Assembly (NCBI GenBank): GCA_047967505.1
Contig: CM106538.1
From: Dipteris shenzhenensis
Lineage: Eukaryota; Polypodiophyta; Polypodiopsida; Gleicheniales
Strand: one strand, 5' to 3'
DNA: 64,000 bases
Positions 44,641 to 54,097 of this stretch are shown here, piece by piece. The notes beneath the pieces are model-generated. The model saw only the letters and a list, made by a program, of their open reading frames with translations, had not been told where the DNA came from and searched no databases. The translations under genes and the position numbers were made by a program. Position 1 is the first letter of the stretch, and each line of letters opens with the position of its first letter.

Positions 44641-46020
44641 GCATTCTGAAATGAATGATGTAGACAAAGAAAAATTTCAGTTTATTGTAAACTTTAAGGA
44701 TTACTTTTCCAATGCTTTGCCAGGGGAGTTACCCCCAGAGAGACCAGAAGATCATCAGATAGAGTTAATGCCTGATAGTGAGCCACCAAATAGACCACCT
44801 TATAGAGTCAGTGCGACTCAGAGAGAGGAGATTATGGCTCAGGTGCAGGATTTGCTGTCCAAAGGGTTGATTCAGCCCAATTCATCTCCTTTTTGCTCAC
44901 TAATACTTCTAGTACAGAAGAAAGATGGTTCTTTTCGAATGTGCATTGATTATCATGCATTGAATAAGATGACCATCAAAAATAGATTTCCGATACCACG
45001 CAAAGATGAGGTGCTTGACCAGCTCAGAGGAGCAACAGTTTTTAGCAAGATAGACTTGAAGAGTAGCTATCATCAAGTCAGAATACAACCACAAGATGTT
45101 CATAAGACAGCTTTTCGCACTACATTCAGGTTGTATGAATATTTAGTGATGCCTTTTGGGTTGACAAATGCTCCACCCACATTCAATAGAATGATGGATC
45201 GCATCTTCCGAAAGTACAGGCACTTCACGGGTACTTTCTTTGATGATATTCTAATCTTTTCAAAGACAGAAAAAGAGCACAGGAAACATCTTGCTTTGGT
45301 ATTTCAAGAACTTCCAAATCATTAGCTTTTTGCCAATAGCAAGAAAAGTGAATTCTTTTTGGAAGAGATCCATTATCTGGGACATAATATATCCAAGAAT
45401 GGGATACAGATGGATCCTGCACAGATCCGAGCCATTCAAGAATGGCCTGAGCTGAAAACTATGCATGAAGTCCGTACTTTTTTGGGACTTTGCTCCTACT
45501 ATAGAAGATTCATTAAGCATTTTGCTGATATTGCAGCTCCACTACATGACCTTACTAAGAAAAATGCAGCCTTCACATGGGGAATGTCACAGAAGAAAGC
45601 ATTCAATACACTCAAGGAGAAGTTGACTACAAAGCCTATTCTTGTAGTCTCGGATCTGTATCAATCTTTTGATGTTGATTGCGATGCCTGTGGAGAGTGT
45701 GTTGGGGCTGCATTACATCAGAATGGACATGTAGTAGCTTACATGAGCCGAAGATTGCGTGATGCTGAAAGATATCTGAGAATCTATGAAAAGAATCGTT
45801 GACTGTAGTTCATGCTGTGAACACATGGAAGCATTATCTTTTGGCTGCAGATTTTACTGTTAAAACAGATCACCAAAGTCTGAGGTATTTTCTAACTCAG
45901 ACAAAACTCTCCGAGAAGCATATGAAATGGGCAAATATGCTGTCAACGTATCATTTTCAAATTGTCCATACTCCAGGAATTCCGAACAGAGTGGCAGATG
46001 CCTTGTCCCGAAGATCCTAG
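44641..46020 (+). pseudogene. Gypsy-C reverse transcriptase and RNase H, plus copy
   Basis: This opens within the pol N-terminal region (HSEMNDVDKEKFQFIVNFKD) and has ELPPERPEDHQIELMPDSEP, PNRPPYRVSATQREEIMAQV, FRMCIDYHALNKMTIKNRFP, FFDDILIFSKTEKEHRKHL and CSYYRRFIKHFADIAAPLH. RNase H shows FDVDCDACGECVGAALHQNG, TDHQSLRYFLTQTKLSEKHM and VADALSRRS before a TAG. A TAG lies after ELPNH (45323-45325) and there is a frame change near 45800. It looks like the downstream half of the gag at 36637-38386, displaced by the insertion between 38387 and about 44630. Confidence 0.9.
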
Positions 46021-46029
46021 GTCAACAAT

Positions 46030-47500
46030 GTGACCATTGCTTATCATCAAAACCTGGAAGGCATGAGGGAGCAATATGCTAATGATGCAGATTTTGGTGA
46101 GATTTTACAGCAAATGCAAGAGGGGCAGTCCACCAGTCACTATTCCCTGAAAGATGGGTATCTAATGAAAGATGACTGCCTATGCATCACCCAGGAGATG
46201 AGGAAAAAGATTTTAGAAGAATGCCATGCACCTCCCTATCCTGGAAATAGAGGAATTATAGCAACAACTCTAGCACTAGAGAGGTATTTCTTTTGGCCAT
46301 GGATGCGAAAAGATATACATTAGTTTGTTATTGAATGCCTTACGTGTCCGAAAGTAGAGTATGATAGACGGATGGCACCTAGCCTACTTATGCCTCTTCC
46401 TGTGCCTCAGGCACCGTGGGAAAGTATTACAATGGACTTTATTTTTGATTTGCCAAGATCAAAGTCAGGGAATGATGGGATTTGGACTATCATCGATAGA
46501 TTCAGCAAGCAAGCTCATTTCATTCCGGTTCGCAAAACCATAAAGGCAAATCATATGGCTAAGCTCTTCATGGCACATATTTTTAAGCATCATGGTATGC
46601 CTAAGTCCATTGTTAGTGATCGAGATCCCAGAATGACCAGTCTATTCTGGGGAGCTTTATTTGATAATTTGGGGACGAATCTGAATTTTTCTTCTTCTTT
46701 CCATCCCCAGACAGATGGTCAAAGTTAAGTAGCAAATTCTTCATCATTGGATATGCTGAAATGCTACGTGGCTAACCAAGGTTCAGACTGGGAAAAGTAC
46801 CTACCATTGGTAGAGTTTGCTTACAATAATACAGTACACAGCTCTACATGGGAAAGCCCCCTTTGAGATCATCTATGTGAAGGTGATTCTGCCACCTATC
46901 CTGAGGACCAAGGACGAAATATTTGCAGCTGATCAGTTTATAAGAGACCTCCAGAGACAGCCTACAGCCAAGTCCAGACAGCAATTAAAAGGTCTCAAGA
47001 AAAGCATAAAGAGCTATAGATAAGCATAGGAGACAATTAGATCTCAAGGAAGGGGATTGGATACTTTTAAAGTTCCAGAAAGCTAGGCTCCGCAAGTTTA
47101 AAGGCAAACAGAAAGTATATGCAAAGTTATCTCCTAGGTACTATGGCCCTTTCACGGTTACAGAAAGAATAAATGAGGTTGCATACAGGTTAGCATTGCC
47201 AGAGCATTGGAGGATTCACAATGCATTCCATGTGAGTCTTCTAAAGAAATTTCAGGGGCCAGAGCCTACGGAAGCAATATCAGAGGATCCACCAGAAGTG
47301 GATGAGCTAGAGGAGGTCCTTCGGCCAAAGCAGATAGTGTACCATACTGCACGCAAAGGCCCTAAGGGCAAGGAATTTTACAGGTACCTTGTAAAATTCA
47401 AGAATTATACGGCATTGGATACCAAGTGAATGGATGAAGGCAAGTTGTCCGATCATCCACAGCTTTTGGATGTTTACAAGGAAGCTTTTCAGTAGAGGTC
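46030..47500 (+). pseudogene. Gypsy-C integrase and chromodomain, plus copy
   Basis: Frames 46030-46323 (LCITQEMRKKILEECHAPPY) and 46372-46728 (MDFIFDLPRSKSGNDGIWTI, HHGMPKSIVSDRDPRMTSLF, SSFHPQTDGQS) carry the integrase zinc region and catalytic core. 46817-47023 and 47196-47429 carry the C-terminal part ([18 protein letters not shown]) and a chromodomain ([17 protein letters not shown]) whose next codon is TGA where Trp is usual. Several stops and frameshifts make it inactive. Confidence 0.9.
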
Positions 47501-47520
47501 AACTGAATGGATGTGTTCAT

Positions 47521-47955
47521 TGTGGACGCCCGCCGTGACTAGAATTAGTCCACAGTGTGTTATTTGCATGCAAAGCGCTAACAATTAATGGGTGCCATGG
47601 TGGTGCACTTTAATTAATTGTTGCAGGTACTAGGAAGAGTTATTTTCCTAAGCGCAAGGGAGCCTAACAAGAGTCTAAGTGTTTCGAAGACTCCAGAGTT
47701 TCCCTTACTGGCATGTAACTAGGAAAGTTATGTAGAGTTTGACAAGTGGCTTGTTGCCAAGAAGAGAGCCTAAGAGCTCATGTAATGATTCATTCACGTT
47801 TTGATTATGTATGAACAGCTTTCACGCTGAACTCATGTACTCCATTTTCTCTGTGATGAATAGCAAGAAAACCTTCGGGGGGGTCCAGCCCGACGATTGT
47901 CCTGGGCCCTAGTGTATCTGTTGAGAGAGGGAGAGCAAATGAGAGTGTCTTTGCT
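47521..47955 (+). repeat. Gypsy-C 3' LTR
   Basis: Follows the chromodomain after a short untranslated stretch. It starts TGTGGACGCCCGCCGTGACT and contains AATTAGTCCACAGTGTG, GTCCTGGGCCCTAGTGTATC and AGAGAGGGAGAGC. It matches 32221-32508 but contains a central segment absent there. The right end is not exact. Confidence 0.78.
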
Positions 47956-47956
47956 A

Positions 47957-48420
47957 TCTTTTACGAAGGAGGTTTCATGCCGTCTTGCTGCCCTTTGGCC
48001 TTGATGTCTCATGTGAGCTTCCCTTGAACCCAAAAGCGGTAGTGGCATTCTCAACCAGCTGGGACATATTGGAAACACTTATCTTCGTGCAGTAGCCCCA
48101 AATCTCCTTTGGCAACCTGCAGCAATATCTTTCAATTTGCTCGGACAACTATACATGTCTGTAAGAATTCACTGGCAGTAGGGCTTCCAAAACTTCTTAT
48201 TGTAGTCCTCCAAATTTCTGCAATTTGCAGCATCTAATTTGTACCAGGCGGTCATGATATCCACCTCAAAAGTGGTAGTGAGCCATGCTGCTGAGAAGAC
48301 TTGCTTGAATTCGACCCAAATAGTAGGTGCTCTCCCTTGCAAGTGGAGGTTGGTCCACCATTGGAGCACATTGCCCTTCAGCTTCCGTCCGTACAGCTCC
48401 CAGCGCATTCCGTACAACTT
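47957..48420 (-). pseudogene. Gypsy gag fragment, minus strand
   Basis: The minus strand encodes LKGNVLQWWTNLHLQG, WVEFKQVFSAAW and NLEDYNKKFWK. After a frame change it continues with EQIERYCCRLPKEIWGY and MSQLVENATTAF, the later part of a gypsy gag. No zinc knuckle or pol follows, because the fragment ends at the gypsy-C LTR. The N-terminal side runs into the CGTAC-rich tract. Confidence 0.75.
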
Positions 48421-48830
48421 CGCACGCAGCCCGAGCTGCACATTCCATATAAGTGCCGTACACACGTACAGATCTGAAGCGGCGCTCGTACACATATCCC
48501 GTGAGCAGTCCGAAATCTGCACGTCAGCCCCCTACTCCCATCCATACAACGTACAGACTATCCGTCCGTACATCTGTGCCACCATCCCTACAGCGTACGG
48601 ATCCCATACCTGCATTTCGTACAGCACGTGCCAACCGCACACGCCGCTGTACTGCTGCAGTTTCGCCATACAACTTCTGTACTATTCTTCTGTACAGTTC
48701 GACGTACTACTGCAGGCTTCTGGCCATACATCGTCGTCCGTCCTCCGAGGTACCTGCCTGCAGTCAGCATCCGTACAGCCCTACAATCCGTACTATACAG
48801 ACTGTTGTAGGTCTTCAAAGCAGGTTACTT
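48380..48830. repeat. CGTACAG/GTAC-dense tract
   Basis: About 15 GTAC tetranucleotides occur in ~450 bp, mostly within CCGTACAG, CGTACA or CTGTAC, at irregular spacing. The long plus frame 48239-48838 passes through it but has no protein family features. Confidence 0.75.
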
Positions 48831-48899
48831 CCAGATGATACTCCAACAGGGTGCTTGTTTGCAGGTTTTTTTAGCAAGTGGACATTGCAAGGAGTTTTT

Positions 48900-49214
48900 T
48901 CTCTGGCTCTTGTGCATATAGCCATTGTTTGGCTTAGTTTTAGGGAGCACATTTAGAGCTTTGGCAGACATTGCAATCACTTTGCAAGATCTACTCCAGA
49001 ATTTGGGGCTTGGTGATTTTGCTTGCAATTTTTGCAGAGAAATTGGAGCTTTTGCAAGCAGAGCACAAATCTTGCTACATTTGGGGCTTTTAGTCTACTT
49101 GCCCTCTTTTGTATGCAATTTCCCACAAGAAATTGGGGCTTCTGCATTTGGGTTGCAATTTTGCAGTTGAAAGAGCATTTTGGAGGTTTGCAAGCAGTTC
49201 TGGACTCAGTGTGA
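48900..49214. repeat. Decayed tandem repeat with TTTGCAATTTTGCAG and GAAATTGGGGCTT blocks
   Basis: GAAATTGGAGCTTTTGCA near 49040 and GAAATTGGGGCTTCTGCA near 49131 are about 91 bp apart. Further TTGCAATTTTTGCAG-like blocks surround them. No coding signal. Confidence 0.6.
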
Positions 49215-50196
49215 GTCAATTTGCTGACTTTCTTTTTTTCAAAGAAAGGAACCTTCTATTAATGCTTGAAAGATTTCATATAAGACAGCAGCCCCGGAGG
49301 TGCTGAGTATGGAAAAAACCCGAAAAAGGCTCAAAGAAAAACCAACCTATTCCTAAGAAACCCTAGCTCACTACCTAGGGGATCTCTCGAACTGGGGCTA
49401 ACAGCCAAGTGGGGGGACTATACAGCCACCGAATCCCTCACGGAGTGAAGATGTAGAAAACACCTGCAGGCCAAGCCTTGCAAAAACAAGCACGCCTCTT
49501 GATAGTCGCCTTGGAGCCTGGAGTCCCGCGCTCCCAGGTGGACCGTAGAGTGTAGATGATATCCTGCCATATGGCAGCTAGGGTAGCCGCGCGTGGAACC
49601 GGGTGCTCACCCATCACAAGACTGCAGCTAGCCACCCAAATGTTCGAAGCCATGATGCTGGCTACTACCTCCCAAACAATGTCCTCCTTAGGAGAAGGAG
49701 GAGCTAGACTGCTATCAGGGGGGACTGCCTCATGGAGTGCGATCCTCTAGATGCTCTGACCCTATATCTGGTAGGCTGGGAAGATCTCATTAATCTGAAA
49801 CGCGTGTCCTCCCTCTGTCAACCAAGCCACCATCCCCCAGGTATAGTCTCTATGAAGACTTTGCATACGTGTCATGATCATGAGAGCTCCCATCCAAATC
49901 CTCGTCGTGCTGCGACAGCTCCACAGGCAATGTGGGCTAGTCTCCAGGACACCATCAGAGCAACAACAACACTGCCCCTCCACTCGCATCTGCTCCAACC
50001 ACAGTCCGATCAGCAAGCCTCCGTGGGTGGCCAGCTAGAAGAAGTAAGAGATCTTCCTCGGAAAAAGGCCAAAGTCAAGCCATCCTCACCCAGACATTTC
50101 TGGGTCGGGAGAGCCTTGAGGGCTTCCCAAATCTCCTCATCTGTGAAAGGCTCCTCAAGTCTGCTACATAAGTCCTACGAGACTACTGGCGGAACA
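49215..50196 (-). pseudogene. LINE remnant with most of the RT deleted
   Basis: The minus strand from about 50180 encodes EEPFTDEEIWEALKALP and GEDGLTLAFFRG, the start of a LINE reverse transcriptase. Within about 60 bp it passes to the C-terminal zf-RVT zinc finger (CCCCSDGVLETSPHCLWSCR, then TTRIWMGAL) at about 49880-49990. The catalytic RT core is therefore absent. Downstream remnants (SNIWVASCSLVMGEHPVPRA, IIYTLRSTWERG) and an A/T-rich 3' end near 49220 follow. The gypsy-B LTR at 50197 cuts into its 5' side. Confidence 0.7.
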
Positions 50197-50643
50197 TGTT
50201 ATGCTCTAGCCGAGATAGCATGACCTCGGAAAGATCGGTGGGCATTTTCTCTTAGATAACCAACTGTTGTAATAATTAATGTGCGTAAATGAAACGGTCA
50301 AGAGAAGTAACTACCAAGGTCCTAGGTGAGGGTGAAATGGCATTGACTAGGTGGTTCTGAGTGCTAAGGCCTAGGTGCACCTAAATGTGCAATAATGCCA
50401 AGGGGCAAGTGGTTTTAAATGTGCCCCAAGAGAGGGGTAAATGGTGCACCAAGTGGAAAGGCTAAAATGATGACATTTGGCAAGGGGAACCATCTAGGGA
50501 GATGAGGGTCTCGTGGATATGCATGAGGAAGAAAAAGGACGTATTAATTGGAAAACATGCGATCTACGAGAGTAGGCTGGGAGGAAATAACAGATGCCAT
50601 CGCCCGTGATCTGACTGTGTGTTAGAGAATAGAGAATTTATCA
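50197..50643 (+). repeat. Gypsy-B copy 2, 5' LTR
   Basis: 447 bp, TGTTATGCTCTAGCCGAGAT to TTTATCA. It is homologous to 38387-38846. The matching 3' LTR would lie beyond the window. Confidence 0.9.
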
Positions 50644-50645
50644 AT

Positions 50646-50657
50646 TGGTATCAGAGC
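50646..50657 (+). promoter_or_regulatory. Primer-binding site of gypsy-B copy 2
   Basis: TGGTATCAGAGC follows the LTR after two bases. It is complementary to the initiator tRNA-Met 3' end. Confidence 0.9.
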
Positions 50658-51217
50658 TGAAGGTAAGGGAAGGAGGATCATTAGACTGTGACGGACAGCA
50701 GGCGGAGAAAATTTCAGCGGCTGCTCGACATGCTCCACGAAGACTATCGTCACCTACAAGGACCTGCGGATCATAGTTGACGTGACGAATTGGAGGCCTA
50801 GATATCCTGGTGGATTGACGAGGTGAGGAGGAGGAGCGGTGTAATAGGGGAAATGGGCAACGTAGGGAGAGCGGACAGGAAGAGTCGCCATTGCCATCGC
50901 CTGCCAAGTTTTTCGTGGCTAATTTACATCATAGTTCCGGTCGCAGGTGAACCGACGCGCATCAGAGGCGAGTGACGACAAGCTACCCGTCGGTGGTAGC
51001 GACGATGCTGAATCATTGACTGGACTTCCGCGGTTTTACCGTTTTTCTTTCCAGCCGTTGGTGGGGCTTTGTTTGGAGATGACATCGGAGCTACATCAGG
51101 CGCTTTGGTATCTTTAACGGTGGAGGGAAAAGATCGTGGTTAGCCCAGGATGCTTAAAACCCGATCGTTGAACTCGGGATATATTTTTTAAAAAAAGCGA
51201 ACCAGGGATAAATACGA
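50658..51217 (+). other. Leader of gypsy-B copy 2, upstream part
   Basis: Untranslated leader up to the insertion point of gypsy D. It ends with the target sequence TACGA (51213-51217), which is repeated at 60842-60846, where the leader resumes. Confidence 0.8.
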
Positions 51218-51691
51218 TGTTAGCCCTCTCTACTCTGAAGACTAACTCGAAACGCACTACTGCGACAGATTTACATGCGTAATCGTACTTCAGAACTGCG
51301 TATGAAAATTCATAGAGTAGAACAGTGATCGACAGAATCATTCATGATAAAACAATAAGGTAGATGCAATAGAATCTCTGTATTACATTTCTCTGAGCAG
51401 TACAACACCGTACTCTCTGATACATAGCACTGATCCTTGCTCCGATCCTCATCAATGAGCCCCCTGAATGATCGCTCTCTTCTCTCTTATCTAACCGGCA
51501 CACATAACTCCTTCACGGTTGCCGTGACGGTTGCCGTGACGGTTCAGTTCTCCGCCTAGTCCTAGAACTTCCGTCTTTTCATATCTCACTATAAACTAGA
51601 TACAACGTATTAATGATAATGATCTAAGGACTAATGATCTAAGGACTCCCCCCCTAGTTCCTCTTTGCTGTTGCTGCTTTTGCCCTTAACA
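51218..51691 (-). repeat. Gypsy-D 3' LTR
   Basis: 474 bp. On the minus strand it starts TGTTAAGGGCAAAAGCAGC and ends GGGCTAACA. It contains the motif GGTTGCCGTGAC in two tandem copies. Confidence 0.95.
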
Positions 51692-51748
51692 CTTGGCACT
51701 CCCGGTGAATCGGATTCCGGATCCACATCCGAACCCACCGGTTCTCCG

Positions 51749-54088
51749 CTACGGTTCATCCTCGACGTCGCCACCGTCATCGTCCGCCGCCGCCGCTGCT
51801 GCCGCTGCCGCCGCCGGAACTGCTGGAGCCGCCAGCGCCGGTCGAAGTAAAGGTAGCTGCTGCGGGTTGAGAGCATGGGCATCCACAAAAATTTGGAGCT
51901 GTCCATAGAAAGGTGGTGCCGCCGCCCCCGCCTGCTGAGCTACTGCCGCCATCCGATGAATATAGCGGCATGCTGTCCGTAGGTCGACCAACAGAGCTGC
52001 TCTCTCAACATGACTCGTTCTCCGCAGCTGTTGTAGCTCCTCTTCATGCAGTCGGGTCTTCTCAGATAGAGCGAGTTCGAGATCGGTTACCCGCATAGTG
52101 CGATCTGCTTTCTTCGCCACACCATCCAGTCGTTTCATTACCCGCCCCAATTCCTTGGTTTGGGCACCTGTTGATTGTTCTGCCGTAGTAGCTCTGATCT
52201 TCAGCAAATCTGCCATGAGGCTCTTCACCTCAACTTCATGTTGATGGTGCTCTTCTTTCCGGGCGAGCTTGAGTGCCAACAGCTGAGATCTGGCATCGTC
52301 ACACTGCTGTTGCACCACCGCGACGTGTTCTTTCAGCTGCAAAAAGTGCCTTGCGTCAAAGGATTCCCCGTCCGCTGGCTCCGGAAAAGCTGCCACAAAA
52401 GCGGCTGCTGCGTCCGCTTGGGGTCGTGGCTTTATTGCGGGAACCTGTGCGATCTCGGGTCTTTTTCCTCTGGCCTTCGCTCGTCGGAGGGCTTCTTCCA
52501 GTTCGGCGATCCGTTTGACATAGCCTTCGGAAGAATCCACCGGTCCCGCCGCTGTCTGCTTCCCGAGAGTATTTGCCGATGTAGAACTTCCACCATTCAA
52601 TTGTGCTGCAGTTTCCGTCACCGGTACTGGTGGTAAAAATGCTGTTCCTGCGCCCCCTCCCGCCGGATCATCCTCATCCCTCCAGGCCAACCGTCGATCG
52701 AGAGGCCTGCAAGCCCGCTCCAGCTCTACTCGCAATTGACGTTGATGATCAAGAAAAATACCCTGCATCTCTGCGACGAAGGCTTCCGATAAATCCAACA
52801 AAAGTGCCTCGTCCAGCATGCGTGTAGAGCTAGAGGGTTGCCGGTACGCCATCACTTCCGCTTCCAACAACTGCACCCTGGCGGTCGCAGTTGTAGCCTT
52901 CTCCGTCAATTGTTCCGTCAGCCGCAGGTGTTCTTGAGTTTGGGCGACAATCGCCGTCCTTGCTTCCTCCATATCCTGCTGTCGCCGTGCATCCATCTGT
53001 TGGAATCGTAACAACTGCTCCTGCAGCTGTTGATTGCGTTCGAGCAGCCTGGCATTTTCCTGGCGCAACCTCGCCTCATTCTCCTCCAGCTGCCCCTTCT
53101 GAAAACATTGGAGCAAGCGCTCCGCCAACCGTCGTGCCGTGACCAGATCATAGGTCTCCACCGGCGGAGATAGCTGCAGCTCACCACTCCCCCTTGGGAC
53201 TACACGGGTTTCCTCCTGACATGCCTGTCTCCCCGAACTGTCCTCCCGAGTGTGGACTGAGCTTTCCCCTGGCAAGGCCTCCGCTTCCGGGCGGGTTTTC
53301 TTCAACATTGCTCCGTCCGGCACAAGAGCCAACTTTCTTTTCAATAAACTGGCCATGCGGCTCGATGTTGCTGAGACCGCTGGCCTACTCCTCTGGCTGC
53401 CCTGTGGAACTTCTGCCGGAACCACCACCGCAGGTACTACCGCCGTAACCTCCACCGCAGGTACTACCGGAGTCACCTGGTTCCTTGGCATCAGAGCTCC
53501 CTCCGTTGTTGATCTTGCTGGTTCCACCTCCTTGGACTCCTTGTCCGAAGCATCGTCTGTGGACTCCTCCACCTCCACATACGACCCTGGGACTACCGGT
53601 TCCGCATCTGGTCCGAACAAAAGAAATAAGACTTGCCCCATCCGGGATGTTGCCGTTGGCTTCAAGAGCTTCTTGGCCACCTCCAGAATTCTGTCCGCCA
53701 TCAGCTTCGCCCAGGGAACCGGTTTCCCTTGCTCCGCCCTCTGGAAATAGGTAAACTGGGTCTGTCCCAATAGCTCTGCTTTCACCTTCTGCCAGAGTGC
53801 CTCCGCAATAAACTTGTAGCATGTCTTCTTCGAAGCATCCAGCTTCTTCATGTTGTACTCCCCCTTGCAACCTGCGCCGAGAGCTGCCTCCATGGCACTG
53901 CTGGTAAGCTTCGTGACTTTGCATGGACCATCCACCGGCAAGTGCAACCGGGCCGCTACCAGCTCCTTGCACAAGGTGAAAGTCTTTCCATACACCACGA
54001 CCTTGCGCCCGCGTGCAAGCTGCGCCAAGATATCTTGCGCCAATGGATGAACTGGTGTCGTAGCCCATGGCAAACCCGCGAACTCCAC
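51749..54088 (-). CDS. Gypsy-D ORF3, 779-codon coiled-coil protein in the pol frame behind a UGA
   Basis: The frame follows directly on the gag-pol stop (TGA at 54098-54100) and is in phase with it. 54088 is a GTG, not a plant start. The first in-frame ATG is at 53891-53893 with an excellent context (GCCATGG), which would give about 714 residues. The first ~160 residues look globular (RGRKVVVYGKTFTLCKELVA, then FIAEALWQKVKAELLGQTQ) and faintly recall the putative plant transposon protein domain found in plant retroelement ORFs; this is a weak inference. An acidic, Pro/Val-rich linker (VVPAVEVTAVVPAVVVPAEV) follows. Long heptad coiled coils come next (ENEARLRQENARLLERNQQL near residue 340, then YVKRIAELEEALRRAKARG and LELALSEKTRLHEEELQQL), ending in poly-Ala and DDDGGDVEDEP. 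No signal peptide or membrane segment is visible. It may be a readthrough extension of pol, a separately expressed structural protein, or an env-position gene of unknown role. Confidence 0.8.
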   Translation of the reverse strand: MEFAGLPWATTPVHPLAQDILAQLARGRKVVVYGKTFTLCKELVAARLHLPVDGPCKVTKLTSSAMEAALGAGCKGEYNMKKLDASKKTCYKFIAEALWQKVKAELLGQTQFTYFQRAEQGKPVPWAKLMADRILEVAKKLLKPTATSRMGQVLFLLFGPDAEPVVPGSYVEVEESTDDASDKESKEVEPARSTTEGALMPRNQVTPVVPAVEVTAVVPAVVVPAEVPQGSQRSRPAVSATSSRMASLLKRKLALVPDGAMLKKTRPEAEALPGESSVHTREDSSGRQACQEETRVVPRGSGELQLSPPVETYDLVTARRLAERLLQCFQKGQLEENEARLRQENARLLERNQQLQEQLLRFQQMDARRQQDMEEARTAIVAQTQEHLRLTEQLTEKATTATARVQLLEAEVMAYRQPSSSTRMLDEALLLDLSEAFVAEMQGIFLDHQRQLRVELERACRPLDRRLAWRDEDDPAGGGAGTAFLPPVPVTETAAQLNGGSSTSANTLGKQTAAGPVDSSEGYVKRIAELEEALRRAKARGKRPEIAQVPAIKPRPQADAAAAFVAAFPEPADGESFDARHFLQLKEHVAVVQQQCDDARSQLLALKLARKEEHHQHEVEVKSLMADLLKIRATTAEQSTGAQTKELGRVMKRLDGVAKKADRTMRVTDLELALSEKTRLHEEELQQLRRTSHVERAALLVDLRTACRYIHRMAAVAQQAGAAAPPFYGQLQIFVDAHALNPQQLPLLRPALAAPAVPAAAAAAAAAADDDGGDVEDEP

Positions 54089-54097
54089 CAGACGAGT

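Noticed and set aside
48239-48838. 199-codon plus frame
   Set aside because: It runs opposite a gypsy gag fragment and then through the GTAC-dense tract. Composition reflects the repeat.
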